Shown here: piece after piece, positions 21,498-31,185 of the stretch
Numbering within the stretch: the stretch's first letter is position 1
Layout: every line of letters begins with the position of its first letter
NCBI GenBank assembly: GCA_023512835.1
Contig: JAKCVP010000343.1
Coordinates: forward strand, 487,698-551,697
Length of the DNA: 64,000 nt
Direction of reading: 5' to 3'
Source: Taxillus chinensis
Lineage: Eukaryota; Streptophyta; Magnoliopsida; Santalales; Loranthaceae
Notes under the pieces: model-generated
What the model was told of the DNA's origin: nothing
Databases searched by the model: none
Seen by the model: the letters and a program-made list of their open reading frames with translations, nothing else
Program-made: the position numbers and the translations under genes

Positions 21498-23189
21498 TCA
21501 ATCATCCTCATCTGACGCATACGCCCAAATCCTTGTCAGAGGCTCGTGAAGTTCCAGTATCCGCGGCCAGTCGTGTTCAGTCATACCATTGTGAAAGCTT
21601 GGCCATATGTATCCAGGATCACTAGCCATACGAATGCTCGTAAGTTCAACAAACTCGTCACGGAACTTGGTGGCGGTGGCAGGATCCGGCGAGTTCAATA
21701 TGCGGATAGAAGACGACCACAAGAGTCTACAGAATGTCAGCCAAGTCGTGAAGAGATAACGACGACTCTGCACCTACCTGAAGCCACAGACGACATCGAG
21801 TGCTGAATGAGCACCCGATGCACGCTTCATGATGGCGAGATTCCTATCGATTACTTCAATACATCGATGGCTATATTCGTCGCTGATTAGATCACTGATC
21901 TCGGTGGACAGCGTCCAGGAGCCATTGAGCACCTTGTTGACGACATTGCAAAAAGCTTTTGTCAGTTTGCTGGAAGAGATCTGCATGCACTTTATGAGAA
22001 TCTGCATGACTGCACCGACGTAGGCACTCCGGAAGCCATTCTCACAGCTCCAAGCATTTTTCAACATAAGTTTTTTCCGCCTAATGACATTGGCTTCAAT
22101 GAGCTGTGCGAGACGACACTGCTCCTCGGGATCCCTGCTCTTGCCCAATTTGGTGAGGTTTACAATGTATTCAAATGCGAGATGCGTCGTGACGGATATG
22201 CGTTGAAATATAAGCTGCTCAATATCAGAAGGATCGTAAGGCCAGACTTCGCGTACCATGAGTACAAAGGCATCTACTTGCAGCCTCCCTTGGACGATGA
22301 GATCCATCCAAAAGGATCGCTGCCACAAACCATTCTTAATCGCCGCTCTCGCCAAGGGTGATAGGAACTGGTGATGGGAATCAAATCTTCGTTGTTTCCG
22401 GACGAGTTCATCTGCATAGATGAACAGGCCCTTGGTGTGAGTGATCAAGTGTCCAGGAGAGGTCCCGCTGACCGCTTCAAAATGCCTGAGGGTCTGGATC
22501 GCGACAAGGGTGTCGACCTTGCACTCTCGATGGACATTGTCAAGGGCCTTCTGTGTCGCGCGCAGAGCTGATTGATATAGCTGGAAGCTTTGTTTTCTTC
22601 GATCAGTATTTTCGGTGATGGCTGCGAGGCGAGCTAGTGTTAGAGCAGCTATGGCATGATGTAGGGCCAACGTCTTATTCGGGCTGGAGACCGCTTGTGG
22701 CAGCCAGGAAACATGTCCTTCATAAGCAGAGGCAGATGCGGGACCGAGAAAGACTGCATATTGCTGTTCCGCGACTGAGAGTGCTTGTAGACTTCGCTCT
22801 GACTGACTTTGAAATACGCCACTGGGAGCGTGTGGCTTGAACTATTGATGGTCAGAAATGGGTCTGCGACGAGGTGAGGTAGATGAGGTGGCAAGTACAA
22901 TGTCAACAGTCAAGGGTGGATATGAGCAGGACGAGTGCGCTCGGGCGCACCTTCCACATGTTGGCCTTGATTCTGAAACACGATTGGCATCAGTCAAAAG
23001 AGCTCGCCTAATGGTTTTCGAGAGGATCTATTACCATCACACTTCAGCTTCATTCGCCTGTCGACGCGAGTCAGTCTTGCTGTTGTTCATATGAGCCGCT
23101 TAGCCGATTACACATTACACGTACTTGCAGCGCACACAACCGTTCGCTGAACGCCTTGACGTCGCCCAGATTTGTCTTGTCTCGCCCAT
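21498..23189 (-). CDS. Zn2Cys6 transcription factor, five exons with microexon
   Basis: Exons in transcript order: 23189-23125, 23057-23035 (23 bases), 22972-22899, 22841-21778, 21726-21498; 484 residues. Phases agree at every junction. Introns are 67, 62, 57 and 51 bp; three of the acceptors are preceded by CTGAC. The zinc cluster is assembled over three exons: Cys18, 21, 28, 35, 38, 45 (spacing 2-6-6-2-6), with GCVRC from exon 1, RMKLKCD from the microexon and RPTCGRCARAHSSC from exon 3. The rest (about 60-484) is the helical fungal-specific regulator region (HAIAALTLARLAA, ending WPRILELHEPLTRIWAY). The third intron removes an in-frame TAG; its donor (GTACTT at 22898) is the least certain point. 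A nuclear DNA-binding regulator of unknown target. Confidence 0.82.
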
Positions 23190-23893
23190 TTGCGGTGCCT
23201 GATAGACTGGTCAGAGTGTTTACATGTCCGCCGTGCCTTTATGCGAGCGGTGAGCTGCTGACCACAGTGACAGACTAGCTGCCTTCCAGCGCGAAGCTTG
23301 AAACAAGACCTGTACCGTTAAGCGCGTACGACTGCTCAGCATCTACGTGACAATCTCTCATATGGATCTCGGGCCTCATAATGAAATGAGAACGCGTCGT
23401 GCTGGCAAAGACCACCAAATTGCACTCTCGGATATAATTAGTGCGAAAACTGAGTACCTGTGAACAAGGCTAGCCCCCAAAAGCGTATTCCCATGGCTAT
23501 GTTTGCCGATTTGATCTAAGGTCCTACCACCAGCATCGGTCGGAATTCAACAAATGAGTCTGGTAGACCAGGCTGGGGAGGTAGACTTGTCCAGCAATTC
23601 AGGCAGATCGTGCTGGCTTACATCGCAAGATGAAGAGAAGAGACAGTAGAGAGCAAAGTCTGAGGGAACAAGTCATGTACTCATTCGAGAGATAACAGTT
23701 ATACGAAAATGTGCTCTATCCATCGGATGAGAGATCACTACCAATCCAAATGCTCATGATCCATGTTTCCCAATGCAAGCGAATGTGGTCCGTCGCGCCG
23801 ACTAATGCTAACCAATTCGCATCCTATTCCATGCTATGCAAGATTCCCCAATGTCCTCCTTTTATCACTCAGGTGCTGCTGAGTTTGCTGCAT
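23190..23893. other. Intergenic
   Basis: 704 bp: promoter of the Zn2Cys6 gene and 3' region of the lysozyme-like gene, both on the minus strand. No other structure seen. Confidence 0.45.
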
Positions 23894-24640
23894 CTAGCAG
23901 CCAGCGGAGGTGTAGTCACCGTCGTTGCCAGAGTGGATCCAGCCGGTGAGACGGTTGGCAATGTCAGTGACGTAGGAAGCAGTGGCGCCGTTGGCGTTGT
24001 TGAGGTTGCCGTCAGAGGCAATGGAGCCAGAGTTGTAGGCACGGGCGGCAGCGTACAAGTTGCCGTACTGGTTGATGAGCTGGACGAGACCGTCACCAGC
24101 GGCGGTACCCTGGGTACCGTCCTGGATCATCTGGCGGATGGAGCCAGCGGAGTCGCTGTCGGAGTAGGATGCACCGTTGTGGGATTGCATCAGACCGGGG
24201 TTGGAGACACCGTTGTTGGTGGTGGGGACGTGGACACAGCCGAGCGACTCTTGCATGATGATGGCAAGGACGAAGCGGTGGTCAACCTTGGCAGCGTCAG
24301 CAACGGACTGGATGCCGTCGTAGATCTGGCCGATCTGCTCAGGGGTGTCGTTGGCACCCCAGCCGTTGTTGGCACAGCCAACGCTCATGATGGCCTTGTT
24401 GGCGTTGAACATGTCCTCGAAGGAGACCCAAGAGCCGGCCTGGGGGAAGTCACCAGCCTGGCCGGAGGGGTAGCACTTGTAGCTGTCAGAGCCAGCGCCA
24501 ATGCCGTCCTGGATGTTGGAGGAAGAGGCAGAGTAGCCGAGAGCACCGGTGTTGGTGACCTGAGCAGAGGCAGGGTTGTCAACACGCTTGGTGAGGGGGC
24601 TGGCAGCGGCCATGGCGGCGAAGGCAATGGAGTACTTCAT
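23894..24640 (-). CDS. Secreted GH23-like lysozyme/muramidase
   Basis: 248 residues from ATG 24640. An in-frame ATG at 24784 would add 48 residues, but those lack a signal peptide and sit at the TATA box, so the shorter form is chosen. Signal peptide about 1-14 (KYSIAFAAMAAA), then LTKR, a Kex2-type dibasic propeptide site. The domain looks like a soluble lytic transglycosylase/G-type lysozyme fold: catalytic Glu131 in AIIMQESLG, NPGLMQSHNG, and AARAYNSGSI near the end. Four cysteines follow the propeptide (56, 89, 135, 248), which could form two disulfides. Predicted to cleave peptidoglycan, an antibacterial role for a fungus. Strongly biased codons (third-position C) suggest high expression, and that bias opens long false frames on the other strand. 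Confidence 0.8.
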   Translation of the reverse strand: MKYSIAFAAMAAASPLTKRVDNPASAQVTNTGALGYSASSSNIQDGIGAGSDSYKCYPSGQAGDFPQAGSWVSFEDMFNANKAIMSVGCANNGWGANDTPEQIGQIYDGIQSVADAAKVDHRFVLAIIMQESLGCVHVPTTNNGVSNPGLMQSHNGASYSDSDSAGSIRQMIQDGTQGTAAGDGLVQLINQYGNLYAAARAYNSGSIASDGNLNNANGATASYVTDIANRLTGWIHSGNDGDYTSAGC

Positions 24641-24783
24641 TTTGAAGGAGTGGTGTTTGTTGGAAGGAGTGGTTGTTTGAAGGATTGAAACTGGGAGACT
24701 AGGCTCGACCGAAGACTTTGCTGGATTGGATGAGAGTGGTGGATGATGATGAGAGGTTCTTTTGGCAGAGGTGGAGCAGGCCA

Positions 24784-24790
24784 TTATATA
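24784..24790 (-). promoter_or_regulatory. TATA box of lysozyme-like gene
   Basis: TATATAA on the minus strand, 144 bases upstream of the start codon, a usual distance for a fungal gene with a leader of about 100 bases. It agrees with the codon bias in pointing to a strongly expressed, regulated gene. Confidence 0.55.
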
Positions 24791-26273
24791 TTCGACAATG
24801 AGGTCTCAAGACAGCGTCGTCGCTCCTTCCGGTCGTCGTATGGCATCCCGTCGTAAACGCTGTGAAACTGCAGTCACAGTCTGGCGTCTGCCCCCCAAGA
24901 GCTTGGGCACGTTGCGACTCCGGGGAGAGTAAGCGATACTACTCTCGCATCCGCACGTTCCACTGTACACGAACATTCCACTTGCGACTACCTTAGTTGC
25001 CAGGATGGTCAAGCATGAATGGCGGACGGGCCAATAGCCGACGTTGCAACAAGCCAGCCGCAAGTTAGGAATGGGACGCGGAAGCTTCGTATTGCCTTGG
25101 CCATTCCAGATATGCCGCGGGTCAGGCAAGGTTTCCGTATAGTGCAGTATGCGGGACCGCGCCAGGCACCGCACGACGTAGCATCAGGAAGATCAGCATT
25201 GAGTGTTCTAAGCGACGTTAAGGGCGACGGCGAGCCGACCTCGTGGTAATGCCATGGCGTTCCAGACTTAGATGTGACCTAAAGTGAAATACGAGATGCA
25301 GTGTTTCGAGCCTCCAGGCAAACTGAGCCTCAGCGCCCGCAGGCAAGAAGACGCATCCAGCGGACACTCGTTGCTTTTGCGGAAGACGCTCGCCGTTTCC
25401 ACAAAAGCTGATCGTTCAAGGAACGCTCGATGAGTCCTCAGTCGGGTTCCTTGCTGAATCTGCTAGACAAACAATCCATGACGCGCAGATGAGGGAGTCG
25501 GTTCCTGGCCCCATGGTGCTTAGAATATCCGTGCCTGTGCGCAAGATTGCGGGAAGCATCGTACAGACTACTCAGGCGTGTCAGGGGATTTGCGCCCCCG
25601 CTAGGCTCGTACTGCGGCACACCACCTGCTTTGAACAAGGATCATCGGTTGGCATGTTGCTAGGCTCTGTCAGGACCATCAGATGCCACCTAGCCATCAT
25701 CACCCTGAGACACCGCTATAGTTGGTTGCACTGCTGATTGTTGGTCATTTCCACCGCGTCTCTGCTCCAGCCCCAGCTCAGTCAGGGTCATTTGGTGCAT
25801 TGCAACGCTATGCAGGATGTTGAGGAGTCGCCTGACGGCTCCCTTGAAAGGAGGGTGGGTGCAGCAGTCTGACACGACCATCATTTGCTGGAAGGCAAAT
25901 CAGGTCCCAGTCGCGCCATGGTCATCTGCGGTCTCCTCGGTTGCGCATAATAACATGACATCTTGCCAAGGACTTTGCATCAGAAGCTTCCAGCCAGAGG
26001 CCTTAGCAATGAGGCATTCCCGCCATATATCACAAGCTCTCTAATACTATCGGTCATGCTTTTACAAACCGCACGTCTTTGATAGTGTCGATGATGGCAG
26101 AATGACGCGAAGTCTGCTTTGTGGCGCCGGCTAGAGTACTCAAATTTCTCGACGTGAGAGATGCTTCCCGCTTCCCGGAGTCTGTGGGGGCTCTTCCAGA
26201 AGCTTTGGGGTCGTGGCAGGCCGGGGGAAGCTGTAGACGGCAACTCGACGCCGAGTCCTTTCAATATGAGCGA
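24791..26273. other. Intergenic, no gene supported
   Basis: About 1.5 kb between the lysozyme promoter and the 3' end of the Vps71-like gene. The short frames present lack domains and splice partners. Confidence 0.45.
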
Positions 26274-27143
26274 TCAATAAGGATAGCACCGCGATTCTTC
26301 GTGCCGGACTTTGCACTCGAGACCGCACACGCGAGCGTTGCATCGTAGGCACTTGACCCGCCCCCAATAATTGCAAATGTCACAAAATTGGCGGGGCCCC
26401 GCAGAGGATTTGGTGGGAGCTGCAGCTGCCTCCGAGTACGGCAGAGCCGGCTTGGCCAGCAAAGTCTCAATTTCTTCTCGAGATGGCATCTCAGGCAGGC
26501 TGGACTTGTAGAAGGGGTCCGAGTCCTCAGCGGTCACCGGGAAGGGACTTGCAGCTGGCCTGAAGAGAGGTTTCTCTGGTTCGGCAACCGGTGTGTCAAC
26601 GTCCATATCCCCTGTTGGTGTGCTCACTTGCAAAGAAGATGCTCTTCGCTTAGTCCCCGCGACAGCCTTCTCAATCTTTCCGGACACTCTCCGCGGTGCA
26701 GTTATGCTTGTTGTTTCCGGAGGTCTGTTCGCCAGAAAGGCTTCCTCGTCAGCCAGGTGATTTGAGAAGGTCTTCTGCGATGTAACGATACGCTTGACGG
26801 CAGGCGTCATCTTGCCGTGGATGCCTACGCGCCATTGTAAGCAACTGTGTCACATACAAGCAGGCAGACGCTTACCTCGTGTAGATGTATCTTTTGCTTT
26901 ACCAGGTACGACAATGTTTGGGTCTCGAGGAGCATCCTTCTTGAGCGACTCTACATAGCTTGCAATCTTGGCCTGATGCTTGGAGCTGATTGCTGCTGTG
27001 TTGCCCACGCGTTGCCGTCCGCGTTGGCGCGCACCTGAAGGTATTATCGCTTCTTTCGAGGGATCGAAGCCCGTGTCGGGGACCAGCGCCCATCCTGGCG
27101 TGGTGGACGTGCTGGAGTTTGGTAATTCTTGGATGAGCGGCAT
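26274..27143 (-). CDS. vps71: HIT zinc-finger protein, SWR1 subunit Vps71/Swc6
   Basis: Exons 27143-26876 and 26824-26274, 272 residues. The 51 bp intron (GTAAGC...CGTAG) restores RGIHGKMTPAVKRI across the junction. The C-terminal HIT zinc finger (about 233-270) has FCDICNYWGRVKCLRCNARVCGLECKVRHEESRC, matching the Cys/His pattern of ZNHIT1/Vps71. The N-terminal part contains NTAAISSKHQAKIASYVESL, also a family feature. The protein is a subunit of the SWR1 complex, which exchanges H2A for H2A.Z. The start is taken as ATG 27143 (MPLIQELPN); no ATG lies further upstream in frame. It shares a 302 bp divergent promoter with the thioesterase gene. Confidence 0.85.
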
Positions 27144-27445
27144 TGTGGCTGATGCCAATGCAGAGGTGAAGTTCCATGCTGACGACGCGGAGAAAAGTCA
27201 CTGGGCCGCGTGCCATTTCGTCAGGTACGTCAGGGTCCAGGCGGGGGCATTGCAAGGCGAGCTGCCCCAAGGTTCGGGCTCCGTTGGGCCGCGGTGATGG
27301 CAGGTGGGGCCCGCCACGCCCGCCTGGAGGCTCTTATGATGGTACTGCACCGTGTGCACATACTAAGGTACCGACATCTGGACCGTCGTCTAGATCGATT
27401 TACATCTGACTATTCCATACTTCTGCCAACTTGTCTGAGTTCAAA
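27144..27445. promoter_or_regulatory. Divergent promoter, vps71 and thioesterase
   Basis: 302 bp between two opposed start codons. It is GC-rich, with GGGGC motifs near 27240-27320. No TATA box is seen, as is usual for housekeeping genes. Confidence 0.5.
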
Positions 27446-28224
27446 ATGCCCGAAAGAGAGCCTCCAATCGTCCTGGATGCCCTCAGCAAGCCCCAGGATG
27501 CCGGCAAGGCTGCAATCATTTTCATGCACGGCCTAGGAGATGAAGCAGCTGGTCTGCAGAGTATGACTTCCATCTTCAGCAAGTGGCATGATGCTGATCA
27601 ATACAAGATGTTGGACAACAACTACAGCATCAGAACGTTGTGCCGTACGCTCAATGGATCTTTCCCAACGCCAAAGATAACGAAGAGGCCATGATGAGAG
27701 CCTGGTACACACCTACTCCCCTCTCCCCCTTCCCTAGCCAACGACCGGAGCTAGACGACCCAGAAGATGAAGAGGGTCTTCTGTCAAGTATGGACTACGT
27801 GGTGGGGCTCATCGATAAGTTGGTCGCTGACGGCGTGCCCTTGAATCGCATCGTTGTTGGTGGCTTTTCTCAAGGCTGCGCAATGTCACTACTTACAGGT
27901 CTCATCTCAAAACACTCGGGCCGACTTGCTGGTCTATTGGGCATTGCGGGCTATTTACCTCTCGCAGACCAGATTGCCGACATGAGACGAGGGCGAGATC
28001 TTCCTGCGGAACCAGGAAACATCCCAGTCTTCCTAACTCGAGGCACCAGGGACGTACTTGTACCTCGGAGGTACTTCAGTGGCGCACAAAAGACTTTGCT
28101 AGATCTTGGAGTCAAGTCAGAGCTGATTGAGCCACATGAGTATGAGAACATTGGACATACAATTACTGGATCGATGCTCAGCGATATTGCTGCATGGTTG
28201 GAGAAGGTTTTGCCACCACCATAA
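27446..28224 (+). CDS. Acyl-protein thioesterase 1
   Basis: Exons 27446-27560 and 27608-28224, 243 residues. A 47 bp intron (GTATGA donor, GCTGATC branch site, TACAAG acceptor) changes the frame; splicing rebuilds the expected GLQN-VGQQLQ phrase of the family. Removes palmitate from cysteines of proteins such as Ras and G-alpha; cytosolic. Seen: HGLGD (28-32), nucleophile Ser126 in GFSQG, Asp187 in RGTRDVLVP and His222 in IGHTITG, a complete triad. Length is typical (about 230-245). Reading without the intron would give a truncated protein, so the small intron matters for annotation. Confidence 0.9.
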
Positions 28225-28551
28225 ACTTCTTCATTCTGTAGTTTGTCGACCTTCGCGTCGTCGAATAAAATTGACGTATGGACCATGTATTGCAATGGCA
28301 CGGGTGCAGAGATGAGGGAAAGAGCCTGTGGAAGATGAGGCGAAATTGTAAAAGGAGGAGGTATAGCGAACGTAGAAAGTACTTCGCTGACTGAAGTTCG
28401 TAGCATCGTTATCATCTGTGGTATCTATCGTAAGTTTCATGAAGTGTAAGCTCTGGCCGACACAAGTAGGTGTCATGGCTGAGAAGTTCAACACTTCTAC
28501 CTCTTCATGCATGTCCAGATGTAGACTGCTCGACAGACAGAGGAAAGTCCA
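28225..28551. other. Convergent 3' spacer
   Basis: 327 bp between the thioesterase and Wss1-like genes, ending toward each other. Nothing distinctive. Confidence 0.5.
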
Positions 28552-30027
28552 TTAAACACGGTCGCCGTTCTTTTTAGCCCCGCAAAGACCGCAGAGCCCT
28601 GCATCCTCAGGGTTAATGTATTCTGTCCCTTGACAAGTCTCGCTGTTGCAGCGCCAGTATCGCGGCATTCGATCAGTGTTGAGAACATTGGCGCATGCCA
28701 AGCATATGAGAGCTTCTTCAGAGTTCGCAAGGGAGCAGACAGCACAGATCTGCTCTTGACGCCCTTGCGAGTCTCGGCCCAGGTCGTCCTTGGAAGTTTT
28801 GACTTCATGAGCAAGATCTGGATTGGTCGACTCTGATCTTCTGGGCGAAACAGTTGGGGCTGACGCAGCCTTGATCGGGGGTTCCGAGGTCTTTCCACGC
28901 TGTTGTATGCTCAACGCTCCACTTGACTCTTCTTTTACTTTAATTCTGTTAGGTGGAATCAACCCTGGCTCGACGTTATGCCTTGCGCCATTCTCGTCGG
29001 CTGTCGTCTTGTTCGACGCCTGTTGTGCACCACCTTTAGGACCGGCTGGCACCAGCCACGTTGAAAGGCCGCGTAACTCATCGAGCTCATGCATCGCGTC
29101 GAGCGAAGTCTCGGAAGAATCATCGTCACAGACACGGATCATATCGTGACCCTGGGCATCCTTGAGCTTCGAGCCATCGCGGTCGCGAGCGCTCTTCTCA
29201 TCATCGCTGTGTTCATCATAGCTCTCGGTCTCACTCCCATCGTCGCCTGTCGCTTCGTAGGATTTCTGCTCTTTCTCGGCCTTCTCTCTTTCAAGCCGAT
29301 CGAGCAGTGCATTCGCTCTGAGCTCGCGCCCGCGCTTGCTCTGTGCAACCCTTGGTCGACCAGCAGCGAATTTTCCATTTTCAAGATAGCGTCTTTGGAC
29401 CTCGTCTTCACCTAGGGCTGTGCCGCCCTCGCCGAATTTTTTCCTGATCCGCCTCTCCTTCTGCTCCTGATATGAAAGCTTTGGCTTTCTAGCTCGCTTA
29501 CGCCGGGTCCTGTAAGTGCCGCCGCATAGGTGTTGAGGCATGTCCTCCTGTGCCAAGGGTGCATCATCTGCAATCTGACCATCGTAAAGATTGCGGCCTC
29601 GGCCCCACATACCCTCGCCCGTGTAGCCCTTTGCCCACAGCTCCTTGAGCTCGTCTCTGTTCCGGTTGTTCGTTTTCCAAAAGTCTCGGCCGTGGTTCAT
29701 CTGCTCGTTGTGCGCGAGCTCGTGCATCAGGACGACCGCTACGAAACGGAAAGGCAGCCATCTACCGGTCCGGGGAGACTTTAGGACGAGCTGTATGCAC
29801 TCTCCGGCGTTGAAGTTGCGGCCCCAGAATTCGCGGTTTGGTTCATACTCCTCCAGTGTAGTGACTGATAGCCAGTGCTTTCGCATGATGGGTACGCATA
29901 TTGCAGCAAGGCGATTGAGAAAGTCCTGCGAGGTTCCCTTGTCTGGTCCAGGCAGAGGTTTGATGAACACAATGCGATCATTGGGATGGGTCGTCTTTTG
30001 GTTGAGTCGGAGAGTGTTCAGCGGCAT
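28552..30027 (-). CDS. Wss1-like WLM-domain DNA-protein crosslink protease
   Basis: Single exon, 491 residues, ATG 30027. The WLM metalloprotease domain (about 15-200) carries HELAHNEQMNH: zinc ligands His102, His106 and His112 with catalytic Glu103. A basic linker follows (RRKRARKPK). Near the C-terminus is a RanBP2-type zinc finger (CAVCSLANSEEALICLACAN, about 426-450), then a second Cys set (WRC, CQG, CGLCG). Wss1/SPRTN proteases digest proteins crosslinked to DNA, with SUMO and Cdc48 as partners; SHP/SIM motifs were not clearly identified here. Acidic Ser-rich stretches (SETESYDEHSDDE) could bind chromatin or be phosphorylated. Nuclear by inference. Divergent from a small mitochondrial gene. 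Confidence 0.87.
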   Translation of the reverse strand: MPLNTLRLNQKTTHPNDRIVFIKPLPGPDKGTSQDFLNRLAAICVPIMRKHWLSVTTLEEYEPNREFWGRNFNAGECIQLVLKSPRTGRWLPFRFVAVVLMHELAHNEQMNHGRDFWKTNNRNRDELKELWAKGYTGEGMWGRGRNLYDGQIADDAPLAQEDMPQHLCGGTYRTRRKRARKPKLSYQEQKERRIRKKFGEGGTALGEDEVQRRYLENGKFAAGRPRVAQSKRGRELRANALLDRLEREKAEKEQKSYEATGDDGSETESYDEHSDDEKSARDRDGSKLKDAQGHDMIRVCDDDSSETSLDAMHELDELRGLSTWLVPAGPKGGAQQASNKTTADENGARHNVEPGLIPPNRIKVKEESSGALSIQQRGKTSEPPIKAASAPTVSPRRSESTNPDLAHEVKTSKDDLGRDSQGRQEQICAVCSLANSEEALICLACANVLNTDRMPRYWRCNSETCQGTEYINPEDAGLCGLCGAKKNGDRV

Positions 30028-30405
30028 CTTGAGATCCTTTGCGCGCAGTCAAGGACCATTGAAAAGGCGTCGCCAAGGTCGCTGAAGGTCGAGACGAGCA
30101 GCAGCCTTCATCGCTGCGTGTATGAGCACGATGAGGCAAGGGTACGCTCAAAGGATCATGTCTAGCGCTGAAACACAGTCGTGATCGTGCATGACAGGTC
30201 GCGTCTCGATAAATGCGCGTGAGTAGGCATGACGTTGGAGGTCTCTCGCGGCAGCTGTAGCCGAGGGAGCTGCCCTCACCTGCTCGTGCGTTGCTTGAGC
30301 ATTGTGAACATCCCCCAACTCTATCAGCATCATTCCCCAGCCCTCCTCGAGCTTAAACGCAGCCACTGGGCGCTGGACTATCGTTCTCTCCAACGGACCT
30401 TCAGC
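30028..30405. promoter_or_regulatory. Divergent promoter, Wss1-like and mitochondrial gene
   Basis: 378 bp between opposed starts; no TATA box recognised. Confidence 0.45.
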
Positions 30406-30896
30406 ATGTCTACTTCTCTCATGGCCCGCACCTTGCGTGCACCCCTATCGACATCCATCCGCTCCGCATCCACCCGTGGCTTCCAGACATCCTGCCCTAG
30501 GATGGCCGATGCTGTTGCGCCTATCCGACGACCTGTTGGCGCTTTCCGTGGAGGGTGAGCATTCTTCTTTTGTTCCAACTGCGTGGACAATTGAAATGCG
30601 CTGTGCGATTGGTGCAAGGGACAAAGAGGCGGTGGCTAACGGCAAACCAATAGTTTCTTTGGCTTCCTGCTTGGTAGCACTTCAGCTGGTGCTGCTGTCT
30701 ACTATTATATTCTCGAAGAATACCGCATTGCAAACACTCTGTTGACTGAGGACATCTACGTAAGCGACCCAACTGGTGCGACTTCACTGGGAGCTGCAGA
30801 GGCGCTGATACCCTTCGACAGAAACTCCAGGCTGCTGTGCAAAGAATAGAGGCCTATACCCGCGATCTAGAGCAGAAGCTCGAGGCAAAGAAGTAG
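30406..30896 (+). CDS. Small mitochondrial inner-membrane-type protein
   Basis: Three short exons, 30406-30554, 30654-30759 and 30822-30896, 109 residues. Introns of 99 bp (GTGAGC, branch GGCTAACGG, AATAG) and 62 bp (GTAAGC, branch GCTGAT, GACAG); all phases agree. The N-terminal about 35 residues are Arg/Ser/Thr-rich with no acids before the MADA phrase, a clear mitochondrial presequence with SASTRGFQTS resembling a cleavage region. One membrane span (FFGFLLGSTSAGAAVYYYIL, about 51-70) is followed by a short amphipathic helix ending in DLEQKLEAKK. No named family recognised; it resembles small conserved Pezizomycotina mitochondrial proteins. No single frame covers it, so it is easily missed. 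Confidence 0.8.
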
Positions 30897-31185
30897 AGGG
30901 CGAGGCGCATGCCCTCTCGAGGATGATAATGAAGACACAAGACTGGACGGTAGGGTCCTTTTTTTCACTTATACGATACCCTAACAGCATCAACCTTCCC
31001 GTAATCTCCTTTCCGAGTACGTCTCAGCTTGAAATTCAGCAATCGTGTGTTTGAGCATGGCCTGCATTACTGCTCTATTCGCGAGGCTCTGTATACATTT
31101 CGTGGATATCTCTGGCTTCTCCAACGCCCCATGTACAGTTTCTAAATCAAACCACCGACGCCGTCCCCATGCAACCTATTTCCAA

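Noticed and set aside
23711..24688. 325-residue plus-strand frame opposite the lysozyme-like gene
   Set aside because: It mirrors the codon bias of the real gene (third-position C gives an open antisense frame), is Val/Gly-rich and has no domain.
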